A stretch of 35,882 nt of DNA from Coxiella sp. RIFCSPHIGHO2_12_FULL_42_15 (GCA_001797285.1 MGOZ01000028.1:26615-62496), one strand, 5' to 3'; shown: positions 1 through 8,784, counted from the first letter of the stretch. Numbers and translations: made by a program. Notes: generated by a model from the sequence alone, not told the origin.

Positions 1-105
1 AGGGGGAGCTTTGCGCGCTCCCCCTTGATCGCGAGGCTGCAGGTCCCCTGCAGCCCGCGTCAATGAAAGGGAAGGAATTCCCCATCGGGAGATGGGGAAT
101 TCCTG
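1..105 (+). repeat. Repeat A, copy 1: three-hairpin intergenic element
   Basis: Three consecutive perfect hairpins lie here: arms 1-9/17-25 (AGGGGGAGC), arms 35-43/47-55 (GGCTGCAGG) and arms 73-86/91-104 (AGGAATTCCCCATC). The same 105 bases recur at 6716-6820 with four mismatches and no gaps by eye, in the same orientation. The element may begin left of the window. Conserved stems between copies point to a folded RNA or a mobile palindromic repeat rather than coding sequence. Confidence 0.85.
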
Positions 106-110
106 TCATG

Positions 111-207
111 TTGCTTTTTGAAGATGACGGCCACACCAAGTACCCTACCGCCAACGGGAAGGTCTTTTGTTTTCAGGGACGCACATCCTGTGCTCGGCGC
201 TCCTTAC
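111..207 (+). repeat. Repeat B, copy 1
   Basis: These 97 bases recur inverted at 33423-33519 with eight mismatches and no gaps by eye. Copy 1 contains the left arm (150-172) of a 23-bp perfect inverted repeat whose right arm is 231-253, just outside the shared block. A further 8-bp stem follows at 256-263/274-281. ORFs can be read through the block, but the sequence is non-genic in character and conserved as DNA. Confidence 0.8.
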
Positions 208-253
208 TTTCCCTGGTTGCGACGCCCTTCAAACAAAAGACCTTCCCGTTGGC
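150..253. repeat. 23-bp perfect inverted repeat with a 58-base loop
   Basis: The arms at 150-172 and 231-253 are exact reverse complements, starting GCCAACGGGAAGG on the left and ending in its complement on the right. The loop is 58 bases. In the second copy of repeat B only the left arm is preserved exactly. It could form a long stem in RNA upstream of the gene at 411, or be the paired ends of a small inserted element. Confidence 0.8.
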
Positions 254-370
254 GACACACCGACCCTCGCAGTTCGGTGTGAAATATTCGGGTTATGGGC
301 ATTTGAAAACAAATTCACTTTTGCTGTTGTTTTAACCAAAATGCTTAATAATTATTTAAACTTTAACCAG

Positions 371-376
371 TATAAT
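371..376 (+). promoter_or_regulatory. Possible -10 box for the gene at 411
   Basis: A perfect TATAAT lies 35 bases before the start codon in a very AT-rich stretch. No good -35 hexamer is found at 16-18 bases upstream, so this is a candidate only. Confidence 0.35.
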
Positions 377-410
377 AGTTCTCTAATGTTTAAAGGGTTG
401 AGGAACTATT

Positions 411-2249
411 ATGCCGCCGCAAGTGATATTGATCGAAAAGCTGATTGATTACATTGAAATTGATCGAAATAGGTACAATAGTTTACCCCTCAGTGAGAAA
501 GAAAAAAGCGAACTGAAGGAAGGTCTTTGCCACGGTTTTGCTATTGTTTATTCGTATATGTTGGCAACAAACCGAGAGCACTACCACTGGTGGAAAGAAT
601 TACTCAACACCATCATAAATTGGGATAGCAAAGAGGAGTCGCTCCAGCAAAAAATACGTTTGCTCTCATCATCTCAGCCAGAAGAGAGCTCATTAGATAC
701 GTTATTACAACGAGCGGTTAATTATGTGCTTTTTCATCAAGTTCCAATGTTTATTCATCCTAATCAATTTGAACTTTTAACACCAAATTTTGGTCTTTTT
801 GATTCAGAAAAAGGAAAAATCAAAGACAGATTTATTTTTTCAGGATGTTTTACATCGAAGAATTTTTCTGATTTTTTAGAAGAGACATTATTTACAGAGG
901 GAACGATGTGCTTAATCCACACGTTGGATCACGTTTGTTCATTATGGTATGAAAAGGATGAAGCCCAATGGTATTTTTACGATCCTAATCTGGGTGAAAC
1001 CATCAGTGAAAATAAAGAAATGATCGTAAAAAAGGTATTTATGATGGCAAGACAATACAACGGTATCTATGAAGAAAATACAGCGTTAGCTATTGATTTC
1101 TCTACTATTCGTGAATTTAGTTCAGTGGAAAAAGAAAGACAATTTTCTGCTTATTCAAATTTAATCACGCAGCGTGGAGAACTTTTATTAAAAAATTTCG
1201 GTTTTCATTATATTGTCAATTATTCTCCCAAAGAATTAGCAGTTATTTTAACATTAGCGAAACGTGATTCCGAATTAAGGAAAGAGATAGGGAACTCATT
1301 GACGAAAGAGATCAATTTTTTTAGGACAGGTTTCGACATGCTGAATCAAGACTCAGAAAATATATTTTCAATATTCAGTCTTGCTGTTGATGACGAATTT
1401 TTAAGATGGAAACTTCTGGAAGCTTTGACTTATCGAAGAAAAGATGGATTAACAAGATTACAGGTTTTTTTAAATACTCACGAACTGAATGGAGCGAATG
1501 CTCTGTTAAAATTGGTCCAAGAGAGTGGAGATATTTATTTTCAGAGAAATATTTTTTTCTCATTGCACGAAAAAGATAAATTGGGTTATACTCTATTAAA
1601 TGTTATTGCAAGAATGTCGCCTGGATTAGAGCGGAATTTTATAGATATAATTGGAGATACGGGAACTAAATGGGAAAAATTTTATTGCGAAATTCCTTTT
1701 ATTAAGATTGAAACTTTTATGGATGTCATTAAATTAGCTGAATCAAATCAGATCGATGAAAAGGATTTTTCTAATTTTTTAACGCAGAGTAAAGTTCATC
1801 GGGATTTAAATGGATTTGAGTTAATTGTATTTTCTTCTGTTTTTGAACCGGAAATGTTGAATTCATTGTTTGAAATTGCAAAAAAAAATAGCGTCATTGG
1901 AATGGCATTGTTAAATGCCATCATTTATTCCGAGGATAATACTTTGTTTGCTTTAAACACACTTGCGTCACAAAAGAAAATGGATGTATGGATTGGCTTT
2001 CTTAACACTTTGGAGGAATCTGAATTAAAATCCATTATTGATAAGATTTCAAATGCTAAGTCGGTTTATCGGCCTCCAGAAGAAGAAAAGAAAACCATAC
2101 AAGAAGTTTTGAATGCTGTGCAAGCAGTATTTTCTGAAAAAATGAAAAAAAATAAAGTGTTCTCACTCATCAGCAACAGCGTTTTTTCTTCTTTTGGGGT
2201 GGAAGAACCGAAAATAATATCACAAAAAGACTCTTTACAACCGAGCTGA
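411..2249 (+). CDS. Candidate effector with C58 (YopT-like) cysteine-protease-like N-terminus
   Basis: This is a 612-residue protein without signal peptide or membrane segment. The N-terminal ~220 residues carry what looks like a papain-clan triad of the C58 (YopT/AvrPphB) type: Cys40 in GLCHGFAIVYSY, His174 in TLDHVCSLWY, and Asp191 in the FYDPNLGE motif, which matches the family's typical [FY]-[FY]-D-P-N-x-G-E. Residues ~240-612 are helical and leucine-rich with no domain I recognise; the last ~60 are rich in charged residues. Family members cleave host GTPases or kinases, or act as bacterial self-processing toxins; the substrate here is unknown. The gene stands alone, is AT-rich, and is flanked by palindromic repeats and a Fic remnant beside tRNA-Phe, which suggests horizontal acquisition. 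The triad assignment is motif-based inference. Confidence 0.6.
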   Translation: MPPQVILIEKLIDYIEIDRNRYNSLPLSEKEKSELKEGLCHGFAIVYSYMLATNREHYHWWKELLNTIINWDSKEESLQQKIRLLSSSQPEESSLDTLLQRAVNYVLFHQVPMFIHPNQFELLTPNFGLFDSEKGKIKDRFIFSGCFTSKNFSDFLEETLFTEGTMCLIHTLDHVCSLWYEKDEAQWYFYDPNLGETISENKEMIVKKVFMMARQYNGIYEENTALAIDFSTIREFSSVEKERQFSAYSNLITQRGELLLKNFGFHYIVNYSPKELAVILTLAKRDSELRKEIGNSLTKEINFFRTGFDMLNQDSENIFSIFSLAVDDEFLRWKLLEALTYRRKDGLTRLQVFLNTHELNGANALLKLVQESGDIYFQRNIFFSLHEKDKLGYTLLNVIARMSPGLERNFIDIIGDTGTKWEKFYCEIPFIKIETFMDVIKLAESNQIDEKDFSNFLTQSKVHRDLNGFELIVFSSVFEPEMLNSLFEIAKKNSVIGMALLNAIIYSEDNTLFALNTLASQKKMDVWIGFLNTLEESELKSIIDKISNAKSVYRPPEEEKKTIQEVLNAVQAVFSEKMKKNKVFSLISNSVFSSFGVEEPKIISQKDSLQPS

Positions 2250-2269
2250 TAAAGCAATGTGATTATTCG

Positions 2270-2425
2270 TCAACATCCGTCATGATTTCCGTCGCGTGTT
2301 GCTTCAAAAAATGCAGATAAATATAATAAGGGCGAGGGTAGCATTTTTTGTTCAACCAAAAGCAGCATAATTAAGAGTCGTCCAACACGCCCATTTCCAT
2401 CTAAAAAAGGATGTAAGAATCCAGG
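2270..2425 (-). pseudogene. Fic (AMP-transferase) gene remnant
   Basis: The minus strand reads the Fic core motif HPFLDGNGRVGR followed by a normal-looking helix (LLIMLLLVEQ) and a tail ending at a stop at 2270-2272. An in-frame stop at 2426-2428, directly upstream of P-G-F-L before the motif, cuts off the N-terminal part. The catalytic His and the Asp-Gly-Asn-Gly-Arg loop survive. Full Fic proteins are ~200-380 residues and transfer AMP or related groups to target proteins. 2429-2560 up to the tRNA has an open minus-strand frame in another phase, but I could not match it to Fic. Confidence 0.75.
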
Positions 2426-2560
2426 TTATTGTCGAATATTGAAAAAATCGATAATACAGAGAACAATCCTAGATTAAGTTTAATGAAACGAGGCTCAGAG
2501 GGGATATCCCACAAAACTCTCGCAGCGGTTTTGAGAGAAATCTGCAACTGATTGAAAATA

Positions 2561-2636
<76 letters not shown>

Positions 2637-2653
2637 ATTGTCGAAGACGGTAA

Positions 2654-2682
2654 ATTTAACCCTCTCTGATGAACTTAGTCAA
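2654..2682 (-). promoter_or_regulatory. Promoter of tRNA-Phe
   Basis: On the minus strand, TTGACT (2682-2677) and TTAAAT (2659-2654) are separated by 17 bases. This places transcription start about ten bases before the tRNA 5' end. Confidence 0.6.
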
Positions 2683-2706
2683 CCATCAGTTACGCATGTT
2701 ACGCCG

Positions 2707-2982
2707 TTATTTTTGCTTTGGATCATTGTAACCGACAGGTTTAGTGCTTCCTTGTCCAAATAAAAACTTTTCCATTTCTTGTCGCAAAAACTCGCGTGAT
2801 TTTTGATCTATTAAGTTTAATCGGTATTCATTAATCAACATTGTCTGATGAGTTAACCATTGCTGCCAAATTTGCGCAGAAATCGTTTCAAAGATTTTTT
2901 GACCCAGTTGCCCAGGGTAGGGGGGGGCATCTAGCCCATCGGCTTCTTGTTGTAATTTCACACAAAAAATTTTTCGACCCAT
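2707..2982 (-). CDS. yggX: Probable Fe(2+)-trafficking protein YggX
   Basis: This 91-residue protein begins with [10 protein letters not shown] and runs through APPYPGQLG and the helix-rich [15 protein letters not shown], all typical of the YggX family (PF04362, about 90 residues). The family protects Fe-S clusters from oxidative damage and supports MutY, which carries a 4Fe-4S cluster. Its ATG overlaps the mutY stop by one base (TAATG), so the two are translationally coupled, the usual gammaproteobacterial order. The coding sequence contains a run of eight G (2920-2927 on the plus strand), a possible slippage site, but the frame is intact. Confidence 0.95.
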   Translation of the reverse strand: MGRKIFCVKLQQEADGLDAPPYPGQLGQKIFETISAQIWQQWLTHQTMLINEYRLNLIDQKSREFLRQEMEKFLFGQGSTKPVGYNDPKQK

Positions 2983-4040
2983 TAAATGAAATCTCGCGTT
3001 TGCTGAATCAACTTTGCAATTGGTGCGGGGATACCGCCTGGCAATGCTTGTTGTAGGTTATACCAAACTTGATGGTGAGAATCCATAACGAAATGTTTTT
3101 TTATCGTGATGTTCAAGATCAATGGCGCGATCTTTAATGTGAAATGACTAAAAACATGCGTTATCTCTGGTAATGTTTGCGTTGCAGTGACTTGACAATG
3201 AAAATGCGTTTGACACAAATCCATAATTTTTTCTTGCTCATTGCATTCCGGAAAACTCCACAATCCACCCCAAATACCGTGCTCGGGTCTTTTTAATAAT
3301 AAAATCTCATTGTGGGTATTTTTTAAAATTAACATAAAGGTGTGCTTTTGTGGTTTGGCGCTTTGATTTTTTTTGTTAGGAAACGCCTCCATTTGATTTT
3401 GTTGATATGCAAGGCAGTGCTTATTTAGTGGGCACTGCGTGCATTTCGGTTTGGTCCGTGTGCAGATCAGCGCGCCAATATCCATCATTGCTTGATTGTA
3501 GTCGCGACAGCGCAAATGTGGTGTGTATTTTTCAGCAAGTTGCCACAACTGATTTAATACATCCATTTTGCCTGGCCAGCCCGAAATGGCGAAGCAGCGA
3601 GTGAGAACACGCTTTACATTGCCATCTAAGATGGCGGCAGAAGTATTTCCTGACAGTGATAAAATCGCCCCAGCAGTTGATCGTCCTACTCCGGGCAAAT
3701 TTTCTAATTCTGCCAGTGTTGTTGGAAAATGACCTTGGTGATGCGTCTGAATGTATTGTGCGGCGCGATGTAAATTGCGACCACGTGCGTAGTATCCTAA
3801 ACCCGACCAATATTGTAAAACTTCATCAAGTGCTGCATGGGCTAACGAAGATAATGTCGGGAAGTGCTGCATAAATTTTTCGTAATACGGAATGACGGTG
3901 GACACCTGGGTTTGTTGCAGCATAATTTCTGAAACCCACACGCGATACGGAGTTTGCTTTTTTTGCCATGGCAAATGATGCCGGCCATGTTTATCATACC
4001 ACGTTAAAACTTTTTTTGAGAATTGCGTTTCAGATAACAT
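2982..4040 (-). CDS. mutY: A/G-specific adenine DNA glycosylase MutY
   Basis: MutY removes adenine mispaired with 8-oxoguanine in base-excision repair. The 352-residue protein has the catalytic Glu38 in [10 protein letters not shown], the helix-hairpin-helix [11 protein letters not shown] (115-124), the catalytic Asp139 in [10 protein letters not shown], a 4Fe-4S cluster loop with Cys193, 200, 203 and 209, and a C-terminal Nudix-like recognition domain with [11 protein letters not shown] (255-265). Length equals the E. coli protein (~350). It lies between the asmA-like gene and yggX on the same strand. I see no strong ribosome-binding site before the ATG. Confidence 0.97.
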   Translation of the reverse strand: MLSETQFSKKVLTWYDKHGRHHLPWQKKQTPYRVWVSEIMLQQTQVSTVIPYYEKFMQHFPTLSSLAHAALDEVLQYWSGLGYYARGRNLHRAAQYIQTHHQGHFPTTLAELENLPGVGRSTAGAILSLSGNTSAAILDGNVKRVLTRCFAISGWPGKMDVLNQLWQLAEKYTPHLRCRDYNQAMMDIGALICTRTKPKCTQCPLNKHCLAYQQNQMEAFPNKKNQSAKPQKHTFMLILKNTHNEILLLKRPEHGIWGGLWSFPECNEQEKIMDLCQTHFHCQVTATQTLPEITHVFSHFTLKIAPLILNITIKKHFVMDSHHQVWYNLQQALPGGIPAPIAKLIQQTRDFI

Positions 4041-4113
4041 ATTTTTTAGTTAACGAGAAAATTTACACAATGACTGCTCTCCCTACTCGCCTTTTCTCCG
4101 ACAAGCGGGGGCC

Positions 4114-5631
4114 CTATCTAAAAAGATTTTCGAGCGTCTTGCCAATATCTTTGGATTTATTATTAATGAAATCTTTAATTTGTTGTTTCAGATATTTTTT
4201 AGCAATAGCGGGAAAATCAGGAACGATTTTGGGATGATTAGTTTTTCCCGTAATTAAAATTGGCAGTGAAAAATCAGGCTCCGTATTTTGTTGTGATTGC
4301 GAATACTGCGCATCGAGCTGGTAATCAATTTCATTATTCACTAAATCAACACTTCCCATCCCATTGGCGCGAATTTTTTGACCTTGAAATAACAAATCAT
4401 TATTTCTCAGTATGCCATTTTCAATCATATAATTCGCTGAAATTTTAAAAAATGGCGTCTCATTTTTATTTTGTGCGGGAGTGGGTTGTGGTTGTTTATG
4501 AATGAGTGCAATCGCCTGTTGAAGTAGACCTTCAATATCAATGCCTTTCACCGTGCCGTTATCGATTGCAATGCTGCCATTTCCAGTTAAGCTCGTTTCA
4601 ATTTGATGCGTACTTGCCCCTTGCGCAGTCAGCGTCGTTTTCATCGTTAATGTTCCAGTGATGTAGTCTTTGTTTTGTAAGGTTTTTACAAAATTTTCAA
4701 TATCTGTTTTTTCGGATGCCAGATTCAGTTGAAAGTGAGGCACACTCAAGAAATGAGTCAGGCGAGCGCTGCCGTTTAATTTCATATTCGCAAAAGTTAA
4801 GGCCAACTTATTGAGGGATAAATTTTCTTGATGCATATCAAGCGATATTTTTCCTTTCGCACTTAACGGAATTTTGGGTAATTCAGGACGGAGAATAACG
4901 GTGTTAATCGCAAACTCGGAAACATCCACGTGCTGAGTGAGTAAATTAACCGTTGCGTGAGCGCTTAATTGATTTTGAAAGGCGTTGTGCTGAGATTCGC
5001 CTTGATCAAAATTAAAGGCCATTAATAACGGAAATTCTTTATTGTTGTCGAAATTATTAATCGTGAAATTAAATTTAAGAATATTCCAGGCCGTATTATT
5101 GGGTTGGTTAATGAAATGAATCGCGCTGTTCTCAATAGTCAGATTACGAATACTGAATCCATGAATAGGAAGTAGATGTGAGGAGGATTTTTTTGATGAT
5201 GGGGCTGCATTTATTTGGGCTGTTTTAGCCTTAATGGAGAATTGCCAGTTGGGTTGGTAGTTTTGGTTAATGATCAAGTGGATAATTGCATTCTGTATGC
5301 CGATGTCATCTATTTCTACCTTGCCAGAAAATAGAGGTAATAATTTTACTTTGATCTTGAGATTTTGGATATTCGCTAACGCGGGCCCTTTAAAGCCAGT
5401 GGGATTACCCAAGGTGACTTTTGGAATTTCAATACCAATCCACGGAAAATAAGACCATTTCATCTTTCCTTGAATAGTGAGTGGATGTTGGGTTTTATGA
5501 TATACCCATTGTTCAATTTGTTGGTGATAACGGTTGGGATTAAACATCAACGCAGTAATAATAATTGCAATAATGAACAGGATGACCAGCATTGCAATAA
5601 TGCTGCCAATAACCTTAAATGCTTTTGCCAT
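4114..5631 (-). CDS. AsmA family protein
   Basis: This is a 505-residue inner-membrane-anchored periplasmic protein. It has one transmembrane helix (about residues 7-29, rich in Ile/Leu/Val), then a beta-rich AsmA domain with the family's opening pattern (IQGKMKWSYFPWIGIEIPKV) and a C-terminal AsmA-like part with GNGSIAIDNGTVKGIDIEGLL. AsmA-type proteins act in outer-membrane assembly and, by recent work on the family, phospholipid transport between membranes. I chose the ATG at 5631, with AGGTGG just upstream; a GTG nine bases earlier (5640) is possible. It precedes mutY on the same strand with a 73-base gap. The tRNA-Gly gene ends 31 bases upstream. Confidence 0.9.
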   Translation of the reverse strand: MAKAFKVIGSIIAMLVILFIIAIIITALMFNPNRYHQQIEQWVYHKTQHPLTIQGKMKWSYFPWIGIEIPKVTLGNPTGFKGPALANIQNLKIKVKLLPLFSGKVEIDDIGIQNAIIHLIINQNYQPNWQFSIKAKTAQINAAPSSKKSSSHLLPIHGFSIRNLTIENSAIHFINQPNNTAWNILKFNFTINNFDNNKEFPLLMAFNFDQGESQHNAFQNQLSAHATVNLLTQHVDVSEFAINTVILRPELPKIPLSAKGKISLDMHQENLSLNKLALTFANMKLNGSARLTHFLSVPHFQLNLASEKTDIENFVKTLQNKDYITGTLTMKTTLTAQGASTHQIETSLTGNGSIAIDNGTVKGIDIEGLLQQAIALIHKQPQPTPAQNKNETPFFKISANYMIENGILRNNDLLFQGQKIRANGMGSVDLVNNEIDYQLDAQYSQSQQNTEPDFSLPILITGKTNHPKIVPDFPAIAKKYLKQQIKDFINNKSKDIGKTLENLFR

Positions 5632-5661
5632 AGTTGCCACCTATCCGTCAGTTTTTAGATG

Positions 5662-5732
5662 AGCGGGTGATGGGAATCGAACCCACGCTTAAAGCTTGGG
5701 AAGCTTTAGTTCTACCATTAAACTACACCCGC
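5662..5732 (-). tRNA. tRNA-Gly (CCC)
   Basis: On the minus strand, the acceptor stem GCGGGTG/CACCCGC, D-arm, anticodon stem AAAGC/GCTTT with loop TTCCCAA (anticodon CCC) and TΨC arm GTGGGTTCGATTCCCAT are all present, closely like E. coli glyU. The discriminator T is followed by CAT, so the CCA end is not encoded, unlike tRNA-Phe in this window. The asmA-like gene starts about 30 bases downstream and trmB is divergent on the other side. Confidence 0.95.
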
Positions 5733-5810
5733 AAGCCTTGGTGTGGTAGATTGCCACGTATCGTAACGAATCTAACCGTAATTTTCTACAGCAACGTTAA
5801 GAGTAATGTA

Positions 5811-6497
5811 ATGACGAATGAACGAAAGCGAGTGATTCGCAGTTTTGTGCGACGGGAAGGGCGCATGACGACAAGTCAACAACAAGCGTTGGAACAACAT
5901 TGGGCAAAATTGGGTTTAACGACAGACGGGGGGATCCTTAATTTAGCGCGGGTATTCCAACGTGAAAGTGATGTGATTTTGGAAATCGGGTTTGGAATGG
6001 GGCAATCGTTAATCACGATGGCGTTGCAGTATCCTGAAATTGATTTTATTGGTGTGGAAGTGCATCGCCCGGGTGTTGGAAAATTATTACAGCAAATTAT
6101 CACGCATCAGCTGACAAATATTCGCATTTTTCAACAAAATGTGCTTGAAGTTTTGCAAAAGAGTATTCCCGATTTCAGTTTATCTGGAGTACAAATTTAT
6201 TTTCCGGACCCGTGGCCAAAGAAGCGACATCATAAGCGTCGTTTAATTCAACCCGAGTTCATTGAACTGTTGCATCAAAAATTAAAAATCGGTGGCAAAA
6301 TTCATCTTGCTACGGATTGGCAAAATTATGCAGAATACATGATGCAAGTCATGACGGAAGCGCCAGGATTTAATAATCTGGCGGGGCAGGGTCATTTTAT
6401 TGTGAATGATCATTTACGCCCAAAAACGAAATTTGAGCAGCGGGGTTTGCAGCTGGGGCATGGGGTGTGGGATTTAATGTTTATTAAACTCATGTAG
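5811..6497 (+). CDS. trmB: tRNA (guanine-N7-)-methyltransferase TrmB
   Basis: TrmB makes m7G46 in the variable loop of tRNAs using S-adenosylmethionine. The 228-residue protein shows the SAM-binding ILEIGFGMGQS (57-66), the acidic DFIGVEVH (78-85) and the family signature IYFPDPWPKKRHHKRR (129-144). The open frame continues upstream through the tRNA-Gly gene on the opposite strand; the start at 5811 (MTNERKRVIRSFVRREGR) matches the family N-terminus and avoids that overlap. Confidence 0.96.
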   Translation: MTNERKRVIRSFVRREGRMTTSQQQALEQHWAKLGLTTDGGILNLARVFQRESDVILEIGFGMGQSLITMALQYPEIDFIGVEVHRPGVGKLLQQIITHQLTNIRIFQQNVLEVLQKSIPDFSLSGVQIYFPDPWPKKRHHKRRLIQPEFIELLHQKLKIGGKIHLATDWQNYAEYMMQVMTEAPGFNNLAGQGHFIVNDHLRPKTKFEQRGLQLGHGVWDLMFIKLM

Positions 6498-6715
6498 GTA
6501 GCCGTATCTCTGTCGAGGCTGTTATGGCAATGATACGAGTTGTAATATTATTACGGAAAACACTTCATTCGGCACATGGGATAAAGTGCAGAGCAAGCTG
6601 TAAAACCGGTGATTTTTGTTGTAGCTCTAAGCTCACATCCAGCAATTCCCCAAGTTCATTATGTGGCAACTTATTGTTTTAGAAAACAAAAGATTGAAAC
6701 AGTGGGGGATTATCA
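6498..6715. other. Non-coding stretch before repeat A copy 2
   Basis: No convincing gene, RNA or promoter is visible between trmB and the repeat. One plus frame is open over part of it, but the reading looks random and has no start with a ribosome-binding site. With the repeat, the whole non-coding gap runs to 6934. Confidence 0.5.
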
Positions 6716-6820
6716 AGGGGGAGCTTTGTGCGCTCCCCCTTGATCGCGAGGATGCAGGTCCCCTGCAGCCCGCGTCAATGAAAGGGAAGGAATTCCCCAT
6801 CGAAAGATGGGGAATTCCTG
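6716..6820 (+). repeat. Repeat A, copy 2
   Basis: This is the same 105-base, three-hairpin element as at 1-105, in the same orientation with four mismatches. Two of the mismatches are in the loop of the third hairpin, one is in the loop of the first, and one changes the outer stem of the second. It sits in the gap between trmB and the SDR gene. Confidence 0.88.
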
Positions 6821-6934
6821 GCTCACATCCGCATTACCTATTGCTCGAACAGAGTAGTGATGCTAAGTTAGCGCTGGATCTTGGGGCAAGTTACAGGATC
6901 AATCAAGAATCAAACCACAAAAAAAAGGGATATT

Positions 6935-7756
6935 ATGCAATCACTAGCAAAAAAAACCATTGTTGTGACGGGAGCCAGCCGCGGGATTGGCAGTGCAATT
7001 GCTGTGCGATGTGGGCAAGCAGGGGCTAACGTTGTTATTCTAGCAAAGACATCCGATCCACATCCCAAATTGATGGGTACCATTCATAGCGTCGCTGACG
7101 AAATACGTTCTGCAGGGGGTAACGCATTGCCACTACAAATTGATTTACGCGATAGCGAGGCCTTACAACGTGCCATTATGCAGGCGGCGGAGACTTTTGG
7201 AGGTATTGATGCGCTTATTAATAATGCGGGTGTTTTAAACCTGACAAACACCTTGAATACTCCCATGAAACGATTTGATCTCATGACGGGCGTCAATGCA
7301 CGTGCTACGTTTTGTGCTTCACAAGCTTGCATTCCTTTCCTGCAAAAAGCGAAAAATCCACACATTATTAATGTTTCCCCTCCATTGAATATGGATAAAA
7401 AGTGGTTTAAACATCATTTGCCTTACACCATTTCAAAATATGGCATGAGCATGTGTACGTTAGGTATGTCAGCGGAATTTGCACAAGAAGGCATTGCTGT
7501 TAATTCGTTGTGGCCACAAACCACGATTGCAACAACCGCGGTGGAAGTTCATTTTCCGCAAGAAGTTTATCAAGGCTCACGTACGCCGAAAATTATGGCA
7601 GACGCAGCGTATCAGCTATTGTTGATGAACAGTAAGCAATGCACAGGCAATTTTTTTACGGATGAATCTTTATTGCGTCAACTCGGTCAAACTGATTTTT
7701 CGCAATATGCCGTCAACAAGAATGCAAAATTAGTCATGGATGGATTTTTGGAATAA
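6935..7756 (+). CDS. SDR family oxidoreductase (HSDL2-like)
   Basis: This 273-residue short-chain dehydrogenase/reductase has the dinucleotide-binding TGASRGIG (12-19), NNAG (96-99) and a catalytic Ser148, Tyr164-x3-Lys168 set. After the Rossmann glycine motif it reads VVILAKTSDPHPKLMGTI, and later INVSPPLN, both characteristic of the hydroxysteroid-dehydrogenase-like 2 subgroup, whose substrates are poorly known (fatty-acyl or terpenoid alcohols are suggested for relatives). I chose the ATG at 6935, behind AAGGGA; the longer frame upstream has no support. The outer-membrane protein follows 32 bases later on the same strand. Confidence 0.88.
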   Translation: MQSLAKKTIVVTGASRGIGSAIAVRCGQAGANVVILAKTSDPHPKLMGTIHSVADEIRSAGGNALPLQIDLRDSEALQRAIMQAAETFGGIDALINNAGVLNLTNTLNTPMKRFDLMTGVNARATFCASQACIPFLQKAKNPHIINVSPPLNMDKKWFKHHLPYTISKYGMSMCTLGMSAEFAQEGIAVNSLWPQTTIATTAVEVHFPQEVYQGSRTPKIMADAAYQLLLMNSKQCTGNFFTDESLLRQLGQTDFSQYAVNKNAKLVMDGFLE

Positions 7757-7788
7757 TGCACATTTTTTATTATTAATAAGGAGCCATC

Positions 7789-8772
7789 ATGTCTCAGTTT
7801 CGCCGTTTGGCTTGCCAAACGTTGCTTCTTCTTTCCAATTTCAGTGCTTTTGCTGTTTCTCAACATAGTTTTGATACGAGCGATTATGTTATTTCAGAAC
7901 CATGGTTAACCGGTCCTCTGCTCGCCCCAGCAGGCGTTACCGTTCCAAAAGGTCATACAAATATAGAACCTTATTTATTTATTACCGATGCGTATGGCAT
8001 CTACGGTAGTAATTGGCGTATGCATAGCATCGATTCGACGCAGGCAGTTAATCCCGTATTAATATTAACGCATGGTTTAGCGGATCGTTTAGATTTTCAA
8101 GCCGCATTGCCCTACCTGTTTAGCTTCAAAAATGGCCATGAATATAACTCCCTTGGGGATATTAATCTGTTGTTTGGTATTCAAGCGATTAAATCTGATG
8201 TTTGGCCGAATTTGCGTATTACGGTGGGTGAAACTTTTCCCAGTGGTCGCTATCAAGATTTAATTGCTTATCGTTCAGGGGTTGATAGTACGGGCGCGGG
8301 TGCTTATCAGACCGTCATTGGTGCTAACTTTCAAAAATCATTACGCCTATGGCATGGACGTGTGTTGCGTACTCGCTTGGATTTTGCTTTCAGTACAGCA
8401 CCTACGGTTCAAGTTTCTGGATTTAATAGCTATGGCGGGGGATTTGGCACGAGCGGCACGATTGATCCTGGGGATAAATATTCAGTTGATTTAGGCCTTG
8501 AATTTACACTGACTCAACATTGGGTGCCGGCACTTGATGTTGTGTATGCTCATCAAGAGCTGACCCGCTTTAAGGGGATCGCTGGCACAACGGCAACCGG
8601 TATGGCCGCGACAAATGGTAGTACAGGTTACAATTTAATTAGCTTGGCGCCGGCGATGGAATATAACTTTACGCCGAGTTTTGGTGTGATTGCGGGTGCT
8701 TGGTTTAGTGTTGCGGGGAAAGGGACGGCGGATTTCACGTCGGCTGTTATTGCGGTTAATTACTACATTTAA
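7789..8772 (+). CDS. Outer-membrane beta-barrel protein, phenol MetA-degradation family-like
   Basis: This 327-residue exported protein has a signal peptide (hydrophobic 8-22, likely cut after AFA) and an AAGGAG ribosome site. The mature part is made of alternating polar/hydrophobic strands and ends in an aromatic/hydrophobic residue (AVNYYI), as outer-membrane barrels do. Segments such as PKGHTNIEPYLF, ITVGETFPSGRY and the predicted C-terminal strands resemble the 'transporter, MetA pathway of phenol degradation' family (PF13557), whose substrates are mostly unproven. It is convergent with the ClpA-like gene, with 12 bases between stops. Confidence 0.65.
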   Translation: MSQFRRLACQTLLLLSNFSAFAVSQHSFDTSDYVISEPWLTGPLLAPAGVTVPKGHTNIEPYLFITDAYGIYGSNWRMHSIDSTQAVNPVLILTHGLADRLDFQAALPYLFSFKNGHEYNSLGDINLLFGIQAIKSDVWPNLRITVGETFPSGRYQDLIAYRSGVDSTGAGAYQTVIGANFQKSLRLWHGRVLRTRLDFAFSTAPTVQVSGFNSYGGGFGTSGTIDPGDKYSVDLGLEFTLTQHWVPALDVVYAHQELTRFKGIAGTTATGMAATNGSTGYNLISLAPAMEYNFTPSFGVIAGAWFSVAGKGTADFTSAVIAVNYYI

Positions 8773-8784
8773 CTTGACCGAGAA

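Noticed and set aside
63-448. Two overlapping open frames through repeats A and B
   Set aside because: They lie wholly in palindromic repeat DNA, have no ribosome-binding site and read through hairpins; the similar frame in copy 2 is due to repeated DNA, not protein conservation.
5634-5810. Long start for trmB across the tRNA-Gly gene
   Set aside because: The extension is antisense tRNA sequence and not part of the TrmB family.
6661-7029. 122-residue open frame across repeat A copy 2 into the SDR gene
   Set aside because: It covers the repeat and then runs out of frame over the SDR N-terminus; no start signal.
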